In this document: piece after piece, positions 1-12,910 of the stretch
Position numbering within the stretch: the stretch's first letter is position 1
Layout of the letters: the number at the start of each line of letters is the position of its first letter
Source of the DNA: Platerodrilus igneus
Taxonomy: Eukaryota; Arthropoda; Insecta; Coleoptera; Lycidae
Length of the DNA stretch: 64,000 bases
Assembly (NCBI GenBank): GCA_036346225.1
Contig: JARFIW010001750.1
Coordinates: forward strand, 1,798,001-1,862,000
Direction: 5' to 3'
Notes under the pieces: generated by a model
Databases searched by the model: none
What the model saw: the letters and a program-made list of their open reading frames with translations, nothing else
What the model was told of the DNA's origin: nothing
Position numbers and translations under genes: made by a program

Positions 1-931
1 AGTGGGTATAGATGTGAAATCAAACTACACAAACAATATGTGTATGAAAATTATTTTCTTCCTTTTAGTGCATTTTTATCATGTAAGTGTTCATTTTAAA
101 AAATTAATTTTTTATATATATTTATTTGGAAATTTTTTTTCTTCATTTTTAATCCCACAAGTATGGTGGTCTGAAAACACTATAAAATTCAATAAATTGA
201 CTTTCTGCCAACATTGACATTGTCACCTGTAACTACTATTATGTATGTCATAAATTAAATTTCCATACTTGAAAATTATTTAATTGTTGCAATTTTAAAG
301 CAAATTAAAAGCTGATTATTGCATTTTCATCGGAAATAAATACGTGTGTGGAATTTCAAAGCTCTATGGCATCGAGAAGTTTGTTAAAAACCTATTACAA
401 AATTTGTGTGATATAAAGTGAAGTTAGTAAGACCATTTAATAAAGGGTACAAAAGACTTAACAAAACATTATATCATTTGTTTGGTAAAATTTTCCATTA
501 CATTGGAACATGTTTGCATTATGGTAGGTCATTAATTGTTGCTGGCTTGCTGACAGGTGGCATACACTATTAAATTCTGAATAACATCGAATTTATGTGA
601 TCGTATCATCTCATATACTTTCACTAACTGCAGCAATATTTTCACTCAACCAACTACTGCGAGGTGTTGCTGCATTACTAAAAACTAAGTTTGTAGGTGA
701 TTTCACGTCGGCCTAATATTGTACAGCTTTTTTAAATGTAACTAATTGATAACTCGTTCGGAAAATAAATTTCGTTGCAGACTAATTGTTGTTGAACTGT
801 GAAACTGCATGTTTACTTGGTCTGGTTGTAACATACTGTTTTAATACGCTCTAATAGTTCTAGTATTCCCAAAAATTGTTATTTTCTAGTTTAATTTTAG
901 CATTCTAATTATTAGAATGAAGGTCTGCAAT
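1..931. other. AT-rich sequence, nothing recognised
   Basis: No open reading frame with a recognisable family, no structural RNA and no clear repeat was seen on either strand. The 71-codon open frame at the start has no known motif and looks like chance in AT-rich DNA. Confidence 0.5.
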
Positions 932-2169
932 TGTAGCGGCTGCGGGATCACCCAAGTAGGTTCCCAGCGAAGTTTCCAGGAAGATCTAATCCAAGAGTCA
1001 ATCAGTTTTCTAAAGGCACTTACTTTAAGGGCACTAAACATGTCAGATTAGTTGCTATATATGATTAGATGTCAATCATGCTTTAGGATCCTATTTATGT
1101 CAGGGTGGTCTGAAGCAATTTTTCAATTAGCGGAGCACCCAACTAAAAGTAGTTCCGAGATCTACTTGTGTGGCAATCTTAGGCAATGGGCAGTTTAATT
1201 AATCTTAAAGATTTACGACCGGCGTATCCTAAGCCGAGTATGAGCGCCAAGAAAGGGGTTATTTTTCAATTAACTCAAATGTATATAAGGATGCCAGCCG
1301 GTGGTAATCGGGTTGTTTATTTCAGACGCGTTAGAGTCTGAAGCTCATGGTCTTTGCAAGATTGAGTAAGTGTTTTATTTCTCTGAAGTCAAGTGCGTGC
1401 CGTTATGTTCTAAGTTAATTATTTTTCTGAGTAAGTAATTATTATATATGGTATTACTATGAACTCAAAGCTGTGTTATGCATCATAAGTCATTTATTTG
1501 TTTAAATACAATATCTGTCGACTTTCATAACATACAACTTCGGGTTAAATGTCCGTTCCAGTATTTAATCCTTTTAGGTTATTGTTAAAGACCGCATCTT
1601 TTGAAGGGTTTCTTATTTTATTGTGTGTCGACGTAGTCCGAGGCTTGTAATAACTAAGCCACGAATTCCGTTATTGTACTATTTGACCCGTGTGAAGGTC
1701 ATGTTTTCCTGTTATTGATGACCCCGTGATTAAAGGAAGGTCGTTTCAGTATGCAAGTTAGTTAGACTACGGTAGCGTTAATTAATTATATGTATTGGGG
1801 TGTTTGCACCCAGAACTGTTGTTAATATTCATAAAATAAGGACTTTAGAATTGTTTAGTTAAGTTGTGTTGTGCTAGCCGGAAACTTAATAACATTTGTC
1901 CCTGTGAAGTGACGTATTTTCTGTCTTGCAATCTTAGTTCATCGCCACGAACAAAGTGCGACGAAAGCTATTACATGATCGGTCCATGGGCCGTTTAATT
2001 CCTATGGTGGCGCCCTATTGTAAATATTGTTAATCACTGTATAATTTTGTATGCATATGTAATTAGGTTAAGTTAGTTAGTAGGCCGTGTAATAAAACAA
2101 TTGGAATTTTGTCTTAGTGTGTTGTTGTTTAATGAACCTCCCCTTCTCACCGACTGCAGCAGCTGCGAG
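932..2169 (+). mobile_element. Possible solo LTR of a retrotransposon
   Basis: This segment is less AT-rich than its flanks and is organised like a long terminal repeat. It starts TGTAGCGGC, has a TATA-like GTATATAAGG near 1279, and has an AATAAAA polyadenylation-type signal near 2090, about 75 bases before the proposed end. The 5-bp word GCAAT stands directly before it (927-931) and directly after it (2170-2174), as a target duplication would. Against the call, the 3' end is not the canonical CA, no primer binding site or internal region follows, and no second copy is in the window. The layout is seen; the LTR identity is inference. Confidence 0.3.
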
Positions 2170-2819
2170 GCAATGTCCCGAAACGTGAAGGTACTATAGT
2201 GTTAGAGGTCCTTCCCATTTATTATTTATTATTAATTGGATACCCTCACGCGGTAGGTAAATATTCAAATTACATGGTTTGCATTCGACAAAAAATAGAG
2301 CACAATTCAAATCATACACACGTTATTGAAATGTCTTTTATTGCTATTAGCACAACTTCAAAAGATAAACTAAACAATTTTGGTCGCTGTATATATCAGC
2401 TGTGATTTTGGAACACAGACAAACCACTTATTTGCACATAAGCTTATCAAGTTATATTTTAGTTCAAATGGCACCATCTATGAATAAAAATAACTATCCA
2501 GGTTCTCTCTTTTGCTGTTATATTTAAAACCGCAATGAATATTTCAAACACAATGCAAGCAAAAGTAAATACCATATATACTAGTTACGTAACCTTATTC
2601 TCGTCTTTGCGAAAATATGTTTTGCTACATCACAACCTAGGAAGTGTTGGACACATGATCAAAGTTTCTAAAAGCCTTCATATACACCATAGCAATAATT
2701 AGTAGTGTATTTAAATAAAAAGGGTTTTCTTTTAATTTGCTTAACTCTATTGTTTTGTTACAAAACAAGGAAGGTTATATCAGGGTACTAATATTCCTAG
2801 TTTGGAAAATGGTTTGTAG

Positions 2820-3125
2820 GTGTGTGTGGAATATATAGCACCGTACGACTGCGAAACGTGGACAGTAAGAGAAGTACACAGGAAAAGGCTAGAAGCCCTT
2901 AAAATGTGGTGTTACAGACGTATTATAAAAATATTATGGACAGAGTTCAGAACAAAGAGCAACTTTAAATGGTAGAGGGAGAAATAAATATGTGGAAAAT
3001 AATAAAAAAAACTAGGAGAGATAGGAGACGTTCTGAGGCACGATGAAATAGTGTGGGATATATTAGATGCAGAGAAAGTAAAAGAGAGAGGTAAAGGTAG
3101 ACCTAGATTAGGTCATTGAGCATTC
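2820..3125 (+). pseudogene. RTE-type LINE, 3' end fragment
   Basis: Conceptual translation across several stops gives a stretch with CETWTVREV, then a KMWCYRRIIKI block, then GRPRLGH. This is the C-terminal part of the reverse-transcriptase protein of insect RTE-like LINEs. It matches in order the corresponding part of the longer RTE copy near 57800-58100 (SETWTIKEV, ETWCYRRMLKI). Only about 100 codons remain and they are interrupted, so this is a 5'-truncated, dead copy. The clade name rests on recognition of the C-terminal blocks. Confidence 0.6.
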
Positions 3126-3486
3126 TAGAATAACTTCACAGTTTTGTCGGCCATATTTGCTGAGGGGCACAAAATCTTATTAAATTCTAAGTAAACACAG
3201 ACATAAGTGAACGCTTTCTTATAAAAAGATGGGAAAATGTGGTTATTGAAGTATTTTAGAGTGTAGAATGCAGGTTGAAAGAGAGTACCTTTTTATCATT
3301 TTCCTCCTGTCTTAACAAACAAAGGGGATAATATGAATGCGTTATCGGTGAATGTTTATATACAAATACGGAACACATTTTCAACATTGGGCAACGTACA
3401 GAGAGCTAACCATGTGGCATCACGACCCTGATTGGACGGATCAAATACATTAGGAAACACGTACATATTGATTTTAAATTATTTAG

Positions 3487-4165
3487 AATGAACAATAAGA
3501 ATATAGAACGAAAAAGCTAATATTTAACTGTTTATTGCTTGTTATTAATGACATTTCCAGAAATTGGAATTTATATGTAATGTAATTTAATATGGGAAAC
3601 GTAAAAATTTGAAGTGATGAAAATATTATTGGTGGATTAGATTTAATGTCTTTTTAGGATTTCTTTTAGCAGTACCTAGCCAGAGCGAGATTAAGAAGTT
3701 TAGCTTTTTTTGGGAAAGTATATTTGTATTGGTATTTTGATGTTAATAGAGTTTAAGTGTAGGTTGAATTTTATTCTGAATTTATTTAGGAACTAGATAA
3801 ACAGACACATTTGTAAAAGATATCCAGTTAGGCCAGTGATGCAATCATATGTAGAAAGAATTTTATTTTTCAATTTTATTTAATTTGACCAAAACTTAGT
3901 AAGTATTTTAAAATATTTGAGCGAAAGGTGCATATAAGGTGATAATATTTAGAAAACCGAAGTAAGGGAAGTATATGTGGAGTAACAGTTCTGTGTAAGA
4001 ATAATATCAGAAGGGATTGCTGTGACGGATGGTTTACACCCCTCAATTACTACAGAAAATGCCTTTCAAGGTAAGTGATAGTGTAACGTAGTTTTTTGTA
4101 TTTCAGTCATTTTACTTATTATTTTTATTTCAAATTTTTCTATTTTCTTTTATAATTTTTTCCAT
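3487..4165. repeat. Dispersed repeat, copy 1 (partner at 46592-47215)
   Basis: The segment aligns by eye in the same orientation with 46592-47215. Shared landmarks come in the same order: GAATG(A/G)ACAAT near the start, a TTTCCA(G/A)(A/T)AATTGG block, AAAAATTTG(A/G)AGTGA, a TATCCAG block, and an ACCTTTCAGG/GCCTTTCAAGG block near the end. The two copies are strongly diverged with many indels. No coding capacity was recognised in either, so the class is unknown. Confidence 0.5.
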
Positions 4166-4169
4166 AAGA

Positions 4170-7100
4170 ACCCACTCCCACACCACTGCAGTTAGCCAAC
4201 GCACCTTTATACTGTTATGGGGTTTCCGTCCCTTTAGGGCTATTCAAAATTTATTAACTTACCGCTCGTTTTACCTGTAACAAGTTTTGAAATGAAATAC
4301 CAGTTTTAGATGAAAATACTTCAAAACAGGGATAGTAGTAGTTCAATTTGTAACACCACATTAGAAGTTCGTCCTTTTTAAGTTACATTAGAAATTAGGT
4401 TAATTATATTTAGTAAGCACGTTCAGTACAATATTTGTTTCCTATAATTATATGGAAAAATATATCCACAATGTAACATAAAATTCAATATATTCATTAC
4501 TATTCAATTGTTCTCTTACCATACGTGATGCGGTTCTGTCACCTTATAAAATCTTGTAAATACTGTTAATAAACATATTGCCCCAAATGCAAGTTTCCAG
4601 CTCCTAAAATAGAATTTGTCATAAAATTTATTACAATTTCACAGTATTAATAAAATAATTAAAATGTGAACCTTAACTAAATACAACTTTTGTTAAAAGA
4701 TAATAAATAAATGTAAAACAAATTTGATATAACGCTTATGAACTCTAAGTAGTCACTCACCTGCTTTCATTAATATTTGACACAGACTTTGCCATAACAC
4801 TGCTCCAGAAATACTGTTACCTGAAATATTTAAACGCTTAACTTACAAATATGACTATCTACTATAAAAATTGCAAGTAATAGCGTTTATATGATTGAAT
4901 GTTTAAACTCTTTAATGGAATTAAATGGTGCGGTCAAGGCAAACCAATAAAAGTGTGCAACACAGTAATAGTCATCGATTCAAACCTTCCTCACTGCACA
5001 TGACCTTACGGTATCATAACCCAAACCTTAGCAGGTAGGCATCACCAAGTTAAAGGTACCCGTATTCGTGCAAAAAATGGGGAGTGCCATCGTCCGACGA
5101 CCAAGATTGCAATACTTGACGTGGAAGGTGATACTCTAATGACACAGTTGCCACAAGTAAAATATAAACTCATGGGATCATATTGCTCGTGGGGAGTATG
5201 TTGGCAACATACTTGCTACTCATCTTACTGAGATTAAAATCGTCATGGTAACATTCAGAGAACTTGGATGAGCGGGTTAAAAAAATAATATAAATATGTC
5301 ACAACATGATGTTTGCATTATTAGTTAATCTTTAAAGAATTACTTGTGTAACTATGCAATAAGGAAAGTAAAGTAAGTAGGGTTTTAACTATACGGCAAA
5401 TTTATAACTTGATTCAATATAGTTTTTTAAAGCGATCGGTTTGCGGGAAATGTGTTTTTCTATCTACCGAACAAATTGCTCTCAAAATTGGAATCCTGCT
5501 TCAACATATGCATTACAATCTTTTACCCACATTTTACCTATTACATTTCATTAATAATATGTTATATGACAAATTAGAAACTATTGAATATAAGTGCATT
5601 CGAAACATGCGATAGGTATAATTCTATAAATTTTATGGTAAAGTAGTTACATTGGATAAATGTGAAACAAATATTAATACAAATTTTTTAACATTAATTC
5701 ATAAAGTTTAAAATAACCTGAGAGCATATCGTGTAAATAAATTTTTAATAAAAGGATTTCAAATGCATAATTATCCTACTACTAGTGCTGATAATTATGA
5801 TATATCCATCCACATTTTTACAAGTCTTTAAAAATATATAATTAATTGCCATATCACTACTAAAGTCAAAATTTAGAAACACTTGCAAAAAATATCACAA
5901 AAATATTAATTACGAGGGTTGTTATATACGAAACTCTGTACATATGTATGAATAAATATAGTATGTAAAAACACGACCTTATCGTTGGTTATTTGTGTAG
6001 TGCAAAGGTGGAAAATGAACAGTACAACGAGCAGGTTTGAACACTTTTGAAAAAATTTCATTAAAAAAATTGAATCATATTTGTTATCTCAACTAGAAGC
6101 GTATACAGAACTGCTTACGGTCCAGTTGTGACATTGTTAGTAGAAGGTGGTGGAGATATAACTATACCTATGGCATAATGGATGAAGAAATGCTACTAAT
6201 GTCAAGGAATACATAGAAGAGTCTTTGCAAAGTAAAATTTTAATTACCATTCGGATACAACATCAAGAAAGCAAAAAGAGTGATAAAGATATGAATGAAA
6301 ACCTTTTCGATCAGAAATATTCCCTTCACAAGCTGTTCGGCAACCTCAGATGTTAAAAATCCGTCTAGTATCTGAATGTCGTGTTACGTTAAAAAAGTCC
6401 ACAACAATTGTTCCACCGTCTATATAAATATCTAACATCCAGAACCCGATCATTCGTATTAATATTTACCGTTAGCAAGTTGTTTTATTTAAAAAATTTT
6501 TCTTGCCACCACAAAATTAAAACTATAGGAGCAATGCATTATTAGAAAATAGAAATTTTTCAATATCGAAATTGGTACTTAATCAGACGATAATTTATGG
6601 TCTTGGAGTCTTTCAATTGACCGACTTTTTCATATTTTTTTTTTGCAAAATAGTTTACTTTATTGATCAGAAAAATGATGATATAGCCTACTATAAATTT
6701 ATTTGCAAATTTGTCGGTCTGTATAACTGCACAATTACTAATAAAGGTATCAGATGTATCCTATATCTATTTCATGCATTTGTTAAACCCTTCCCTCATA
6801 ATATTGTGTTAGCCCTATAAAGAATTACCCTAACCTGATTGTGTATCAAACCATTTGTTGTGCTTCGGCACTATTTTAAATTATCTTAATGCACTCTAAG
6901 ATAACATATACTTATTATATATTTTAGTTTACTATTTACGAATTTTAAGGTTATGCCAACATCACCAAAGTTTCACTTTCACTGCTGCTATTGAAGTTAT
7001 AATAATACAAAGAAGCAATACAGTTATTGGAATACAACATTCTTGTTGTTTAAATTCCTGTTACAGTAGAGTTCAAATGTCCTTTAATTTTATATCAAAC

Positions 7101-7730
7101 GGTAAATCTTTTAATGTCGGATGTTTTATGAATGGTCCTGTAGTGTATGGTTTCTTATAAAGAACAAAATTTTAAAATTGATTTGAACCATTATTTGTGT
7201 AGCTTTAAAATAAGTTTCCTATTTTCCCAAAATAGAATTATTAGAATATCGTAGTATTTATTAAAAATTTCCAACTCCATTTTATGTAAAAAGAAGCTGT
7301 TGTTGCCATCTATTCGAATATTATTTAAGCAATTGTTAGAAAAATTTGCAAAGGTGTCTCTGTTAACGATTTTTAAAACGTGCTAAAAAATGTGCCTATA
7401 TCAATAGAATAATTATAGGGAACTAAAAGGTGCCGTTCCAATGTAAATAATTTGAAGATGGAGTTTACCTCGACAAATCAGTATTATTTATGAAAGTATA
7501 TTATTAAGTAATCTACTTTATGTTAGGTGGCGCAAGAGTTATCCACAGTACAGTGGTTCTATATAAAACTACTGTACAGTAAACATTACAGTAGCGACAC
7601 CAAGTGTAGGCTCTTGTGGTCTTAGTAAGCAGAAATTTAAATAATCAGCTAACAGGAATTTAGCGCTAGATGGCGATCACAAAGCCGCAAAAATTAAAAA
7701 AGTTTCACATTATTTGCGCTTCAAATTTAA
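4170..7730. other. AT-rich sequence, nothing recognised
   Basis: Both strands were scanned by eye. The open frames here (5409-5615, 6572-6820) contain only hydrophobic or AT-codon-biased sequence with no family motif. The stretch just left of the palindrome (7500-7730) also shows no element end other than the palindrome boundary. Confidence 0.5.
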
Positions 7731-8269
7731 TATAGTGCTTGCAATTTCTAAATAGACCTCGTCATCCGCGACGTCACACAAGTACTAACCATTTGTGTAG
7801 ATGTTTGTCAACTTAATACCGTACAATATTTATGTTATAGTTTTGGTTTGAATAATAGCAATTTACGACGTTGCCAATAATTTTAAAGCCAAATATTAAA
7901 TATTGACGTTTAAATTTTAGGTTACATGACATTCCTTGTTTAGTTGGTGTCAACGACCTCATGAATTTTTCCGTTTTTATATATTGATATTTGGTTGGTT
8001 TTTGCTTCAAACAGTGCTATTCAGAAGTCATATTAGTATTAAACTGAACTCTAATAACCAAAGACGATGAACGAGATTCATTTAGACCTAGAACTAAGCT
8101 ACTTGTTGCTAGTTTGATCACCTTTATAGGCTGTGTGAAAATCGTTTGTATTCGTTTTCCATTTAAATTTATAGTGCAACATGTAATTATTTTAGATTTG
8201 TCACGTTTCTGTTGATACTTGATGGTTGAACTTAAAACATGATGAGTTTTTTAATGGTATAGTGAAAGA

Positions 8270-9159
8270 TCCCTGAATACAGTCTTGGATTTAAATGGCC
8301 GAAAAATAATCCAAGAAGAGGTTTAATGGAACTGCTAAATATTATGAATAAATTGAATTTGATTCTGGATATATTATCCAGAATCGAAAATAAAGAAGAG
8401 AATCTGTAGCATTTTGTGTTTTAGACGAAACATGGGTTTTCAGAATGGTGCCGTAAGCCGTACCTAGCAAAGGAACATAGTATTACATGCCCGAAATGTT
8501 AATGAATTACTAAATGGGGCTGAAATTAATTTTTCTCTTCTTCCACAAAAAACCTAAATTACTGCAGAGAAGTGAATGAGCAGAATTTGAAAATTAATTA
8601 TTAAAGAATTTAGAAAAATCATTTGCAATAATTTTAGACAACATGTCGTATTATTATACTTGTTAATAAAACATCTAACAGTTTCTAGAAAAAAAAGTAA
8701 CATTGTAGAGCGACTTACTAAATAAGCAATTTCTTACGGAACTAATGATTTTAAGCAAAGTTTATTTAACTTGCCACGATATAAGTCAAAATTATGTGCT
8801 TTATAACATATCAGTATTTATTAAAAAATTTAGGCATAAACCGCCAAAGGTTTTTAGCGGATTTGCTGGCCGAACAATATAGACATAGGGTGTTAAGATT
8901 GCCACCGTATCACCGCATATTCAATGCAATTGAAAATGCTGGAAGAGATGGGAGGTCTGTTGAAAACTGTTTACAGATGTAGAAAGAAGCATTAGAAAAA
9001 ATAACACCAAAGATTTGGGCACATTCGATAGAAGATGCAGAAAAAATTATCAGAGATTGGTGGAAACGTGAGATCAAATTTTATCAAGAAGATAAGGCAC
9101 CTCTAATTATTAACATTGGTGATGGTGATGACAGTGATTCAGATTTTCAATCAAATTGA
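8270..9159 (+). pseudogene. Decayed DDE_3 (IS630/Tc1-mariner superfamily) transposase, left copy
   Basis: Three-frame reading recovers blocks of an insect DDE_3 transposase in the correct order. LDETWV (near 8427) carries the first catalytic aspartate. LDNMSYY (near 8635) carries the second aspartate. LRLPPYHRIFNAIEN (near 8902) carries the final glutamate. A C-terminal tail, INIGDGDDSDSDFQSN, ends at 9159 and is an acidic tail typical of this family. Many stops and frameshifts separate the blocks, so the enzyme is dead. The catalytic residues can still be read. The N-terminal DNA-binding part was not confidently found. Confidence 0.8.
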
Positions 9160-9812
9160 ACTAGTCAACCAAACGCATGGCTGCTTAGAATTAAAAAACT
9201 TTTTACACGATGTACTTCTAATGTAATTATAACTATCTTAAACTTTATGTATAATAAACAAGTACAACCATATATATTTTATTGTTAAATTACAAGCTTT
9301 CAATGCTTGTTAAATTCTTGAGTATATTGTTTTTAAAATATGGGTTGCAAATTCATCTTCAGAATATTGGATTTTAGGCATCCTAACAGCTTCTACAGCT
9401 TTCAATTTTAATGGATGTAATAAACACACTGGTGACGAACTGGTCAATACTACACTAGCTTAAACTTTGGAGGTGCTAAATACAGGTAAAGTCAAAAGTC
9501 TGTATATTACACCAATCTACAAAAACTGATAAATTGTATATTGAATTATTTGTTTCAAACTACTTAATTACCTGCAACAATTATATGGTCTCGAAGAGTA
9601 ATAAAGCAAATGCCTATTTTTTGGAAGATTTTTGCCCCTTCATGCTTTTGTATATTCAACAAACTACTGTTTATATCTTTAAAAATTCCATCGAAATGAT
9701 TAGTCGTTGAACCTTTTGGTTATAAAGTTTTCATTTTTAGCTTACGACACTGACTGTAGAGATAACTTGCAATTTTGGATTTTTACTGGGAACAGTAATA
9801 ATCCTGTAACAG

Positions 9813-10175
9813 TTATTCTTTTCTTGAATAATGGTATACTTCAACAACAGAATTCAAAGTTGGTTCATTTAAAGCCTTTACCCGTATGCATTGTTTTAGT
9901 TGTTGGAAATGCTTTGAAAACATGCCGTATTCAATCCAGTTGCATACTAACAAACAAGTAAAATGATCACCACAAATTTTAGGATAATTTGAAAGTGTTA
10001 AATCCTTCGTTTGCATTGTACATAACATAACTTTAGTCTTTGTAGATGGTTTCAGGAAAATCTAAAAGATTATTTTAAAGTGACATATCTTAATTATTCA
10101 AAGTTGATGAGAATTTTACTTACAAATGGAATTGTAATTTTGTTCCTTTTCTTTTTCGATTTGTGTAATCAAAAC
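9813..10175 (-). pseudogene. THAP-like zinc-finger remnant, left copy
   Basis: Read on the minus strand this gives a lysine-rich segment (TNRKRKGTKLQFH), then a short candidate intron, then FP, then KICGDHF about 25 residues later. The C-x2-H pair in CGDHF, the FP dipeptide and the spacing match the second half of the THAP DNA-binding domain (C2CH zinc finger). Family knowledge: THAP domains are the DNA-binding heads of P-type and some other transposases. The first two cysteines are not visible and the frame is broken, so the call is a remnant. It is transcribed opposite to the DDE_3 transposase of the same copy. Confidence 0.55.
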
Positions 10176-10944
10176 GTTTAAAGTATAATTTCAATGGCAT
10201 AACCTCTTGAATAACTATGGTTATTATTCCGTCTCTGGTATAATATACTAATGGCCATAAAATTAGAAGCATTAGAAATACGCAACTATATTTAAAATAT
10301 GCTCAGTGGTAAAAATATAGAAGTAAATAAAATATATTGTTAATTAATGACTTTAATCTGTAATATTGTCGATAAAAATTTATCCTAAAGAAGTACTTTT
10401 TTAAAAACTAACAAAACACATTCATCATCTGCTATTAAATATTTTCAATCTCTGTATTCTACCGATGGCGCTATTATAGTCATGTGGCAATAGGATTTTG
10501 GTAGCGGCATCGTCGCTACAATTTGACGTCACAAACGGTAATCACGCAGGTCTATTTAGAAATTGCAAAGACTATAGTCTTTGCAATTTCTAAATATAGT
10601 CTTTTCAATTTCTAAATAGACCTACATCATTACCATTTGTGACGTCAAATTGTAGCGACGATGCCATTACCAAAATCCTATTGCTCCATGACTATAATAG
10701 CGCCATCGGTAGAATGCAGAGATTGAAAAAATTTAATAGCAGATGATAAATGTGATTTGTTACGGATAAATTTGTATCGACAATATTACAGATTAAAGTC
10801 ATGAATTAACAATATCTTTTATTTACTTCTATATTTTTATCACTGAGCATATTTTAAATATAGTTGCCTATTTCTAATACTCCTAATTTTATGGCCATTA
10901 GTATATTATACCAGAGACGGAATAATAACCACAGTTATTCAAGA

Positions 10945-11336
10945 GGTTATGTCATTGAAATTATACTTTAAACGTTTTGATTACACAAATCGAAAAAGAA
11001 AAGGAACAAAATTACAATTCCATTTGTAAGTAAAATTCTCATTAACTTTGAATAATTAAGATATGTCACTTTAAAATAATCTTTTAGATTTCCCTGAAAC
11101 CATCTACAAAGACTAAAGTTATGTTATGTACAATGCAACCGAAGGATTTAACACTTTCAAATCATCCTAAAATTTGTGGTGATCATTTTACTTGTTTGTT
11201 AGTATGCAACTGGATTGAATACGGCATGTTTTCAAAGCATTTCCAACAACTAAAACAATGCATACGGGTAAAGGCTTTAAATGAACCAACTTTGAATTCT
11301 GTTGTTGAAGTATACCATTATTCAAGAAAAGAATAA
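10945..11336 (+). pseudogene. THAP-like zinc-finger remnant, right copy
   Basis: This is the mirror of the left-arm remnant and easier to read because it lies on the plus strand. TNRKRKGTKLQFH ends at a GTAAGT donor (11026). A candidate 62-bp intron ends at TTTTAG (11087). FP follows, then KICGDHFTCLL in the open frame 11121-11336. The exon structure with a tiny intron inside the finger is a feature I infer from the donor and acceptor words plus restoration of motif order. A stop or frame conflict remains just after the FP. Confidence 0.55.
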
Positions 11337-11989
11337 CTGTTACAGGATTATTACTGTACCCAGTAAAAATCCAAAATTGCAAGTTATCTCCACAGTCAAT
11401 GTCGTAAGCTAAAAATGAAAACTTTATAACCAAAAGGTTCAACGACTAATCATTTCGATGGAATTCTTAAAGATATAAACAGTAGTTTGTTGAATATACA
11501 AAAGCATGAAGGGACAAATATCTTCCAAAAAATAGGCATTTGCTTTATTACTCTTCGAGACCAAATAATTGTTGCAGGTAATTGAGTAGTTTGAAACAAA
11601 TAATTCAATATACAATTTACCATTTTTTGTAGATTGGTGTAATATAAATACTTTGACTTTACCTGTATTTAGCACCTCCAAAGTTTAAGCTAGTGTAGTA
11701 TTGACCAGTTCGTCACCAGTGTGTTTATTACATCCATTACAAATGGAAACCTGTAGAAGCTGTTAGGATGCCTAAAATCCAATATTCTGAAGATGAATTT
11801 GCAACCCATATTTTAAAAACAAGATACTCAAGAATTTAATAAGCATTGAAAGCTTGTAATTTAACAATAAAATATATATGGTTGTACTTGTTTATTATAC
11901 ATAAAGTTTAAGATAGTTATAATTACATTAGAAGTACATCGTGTAAAAAGTTTTTTAATTCTAAGCAGCCATGCGTTTGGTTGACTAGT

Positions 11990-12910
11990 TCAATTTGATT
12001 GAAAATCTGAATCACTGTCATCACCATCACCAATGTTAATAATTAGAGGTGCCTTATCTTCTTGATAAAATTTGATCTCACGTTTCCACCAATCTCTGAT
12101 AATTTTTTCTGCATCTTCTATCGAATGTGCCCAAATCTTTGATGTTATTTTTTCTAATGCTTCTTTCTACATCTGTAAACAGTTTTCAACAGACCTCCCA
12201 TCTCTTCCAGCATGTCGTTGTAGTAGCTCTTACTAACACCCCATACATTTTCAATTGCATTGAATATGCAGTGATACAGTGGCAATCTTAACACCCTATG
12301 TCTATATTGTTCGGCCAGCAAAGCCGCTAAAAATCTTTGGCGGTTTATGCCTAAATTTTTTAATAAATACTGATATGTTATAGAGCACATAATTTTGACT
12401 TATATCGTGACAAGTTAAATAAACTTTGCTTAAAATCATTAGTTCCGTAAGAAATTGCTTATTTAGTAAGTCGCTCTACAATGTTACTTTTTTTTCTAGA
12501 AACTGTTAGATGTTTTATTAACAAGTATGATAATACGACATGTTGTCTAAAATTATTGCAAATGATTTTTCTAAATTCTTTAATAATTAATTTTCAAATT
12601 TTGCTCATTCACTTCTCTGCAGTAATTTAGGTTTTTTGTGGAAGAAGAGAAAAATTAATTTCAGCCACATTTAGTAATTCATTAACATTTCGGGCATGTA
12701 ATACTATGTTCCTTTGCTAGGTACGGCTTACGGCACCATTCTGAAAACCCATGTTTCGTCTAAAACACAAAATGCTACAGATTCTCTTCTTTATTTTCGA
12801 TTCTGGATAATATATCCAGAATCAAATTCAATTTATTCATAATATTTAGCAGTTCCATTAAACCTCTTCTTGGATTATTTTTCGGCCATTTAAATCCAAG
12901 ACTGTATTCA
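11990..12910 (-). pseudogene. Decayed DDE_3 transposase, right copy
   Basis: This is the mirror copy of the transposase in the left arm. The longest surviving frame (12154-12390) reads LRLPLYHCIFNAIENVWGVSKSYYN, kept partly closer to family consensus than the left copy, which has lost the block after NAIEN. The acidic C-terminal tail ends at 11990. The block carrying the first aspartate lies around 12720-12760 on the minus strand. As in the left copy there are many interruptions. Confidence 0.8.

Larger units (their letters stand above)
7731..10574 (+). mobile_element. Left copy of the IS630/Tc1-type THAP transposon
   Basis: The copy is bounded by imperfect terminal inverted repeats of about 28 bp. 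It starts TATAGTGCTTGCAATTTC at 7731 and ends AGAAATTGCAAAGACTATA near 10575. Subterminal sequence around 10450-10550 contains CGTCACAAACGG and related words that resemble CGTCACACAAG at the opposite end. It carries a decayed transposase on the plus strand and a THAP-like remnant on the minus strand. All coding parts are broken, so it cannot encode its own transposition. Confidence 0.85.

Noticed and set aside
2004..2018. Primer binding site for lysine tRNA (TGGCGCCC)
   Set aside because: Only eight bases match; the following bases do not, and it lies inside the candidate LTR, not after it.
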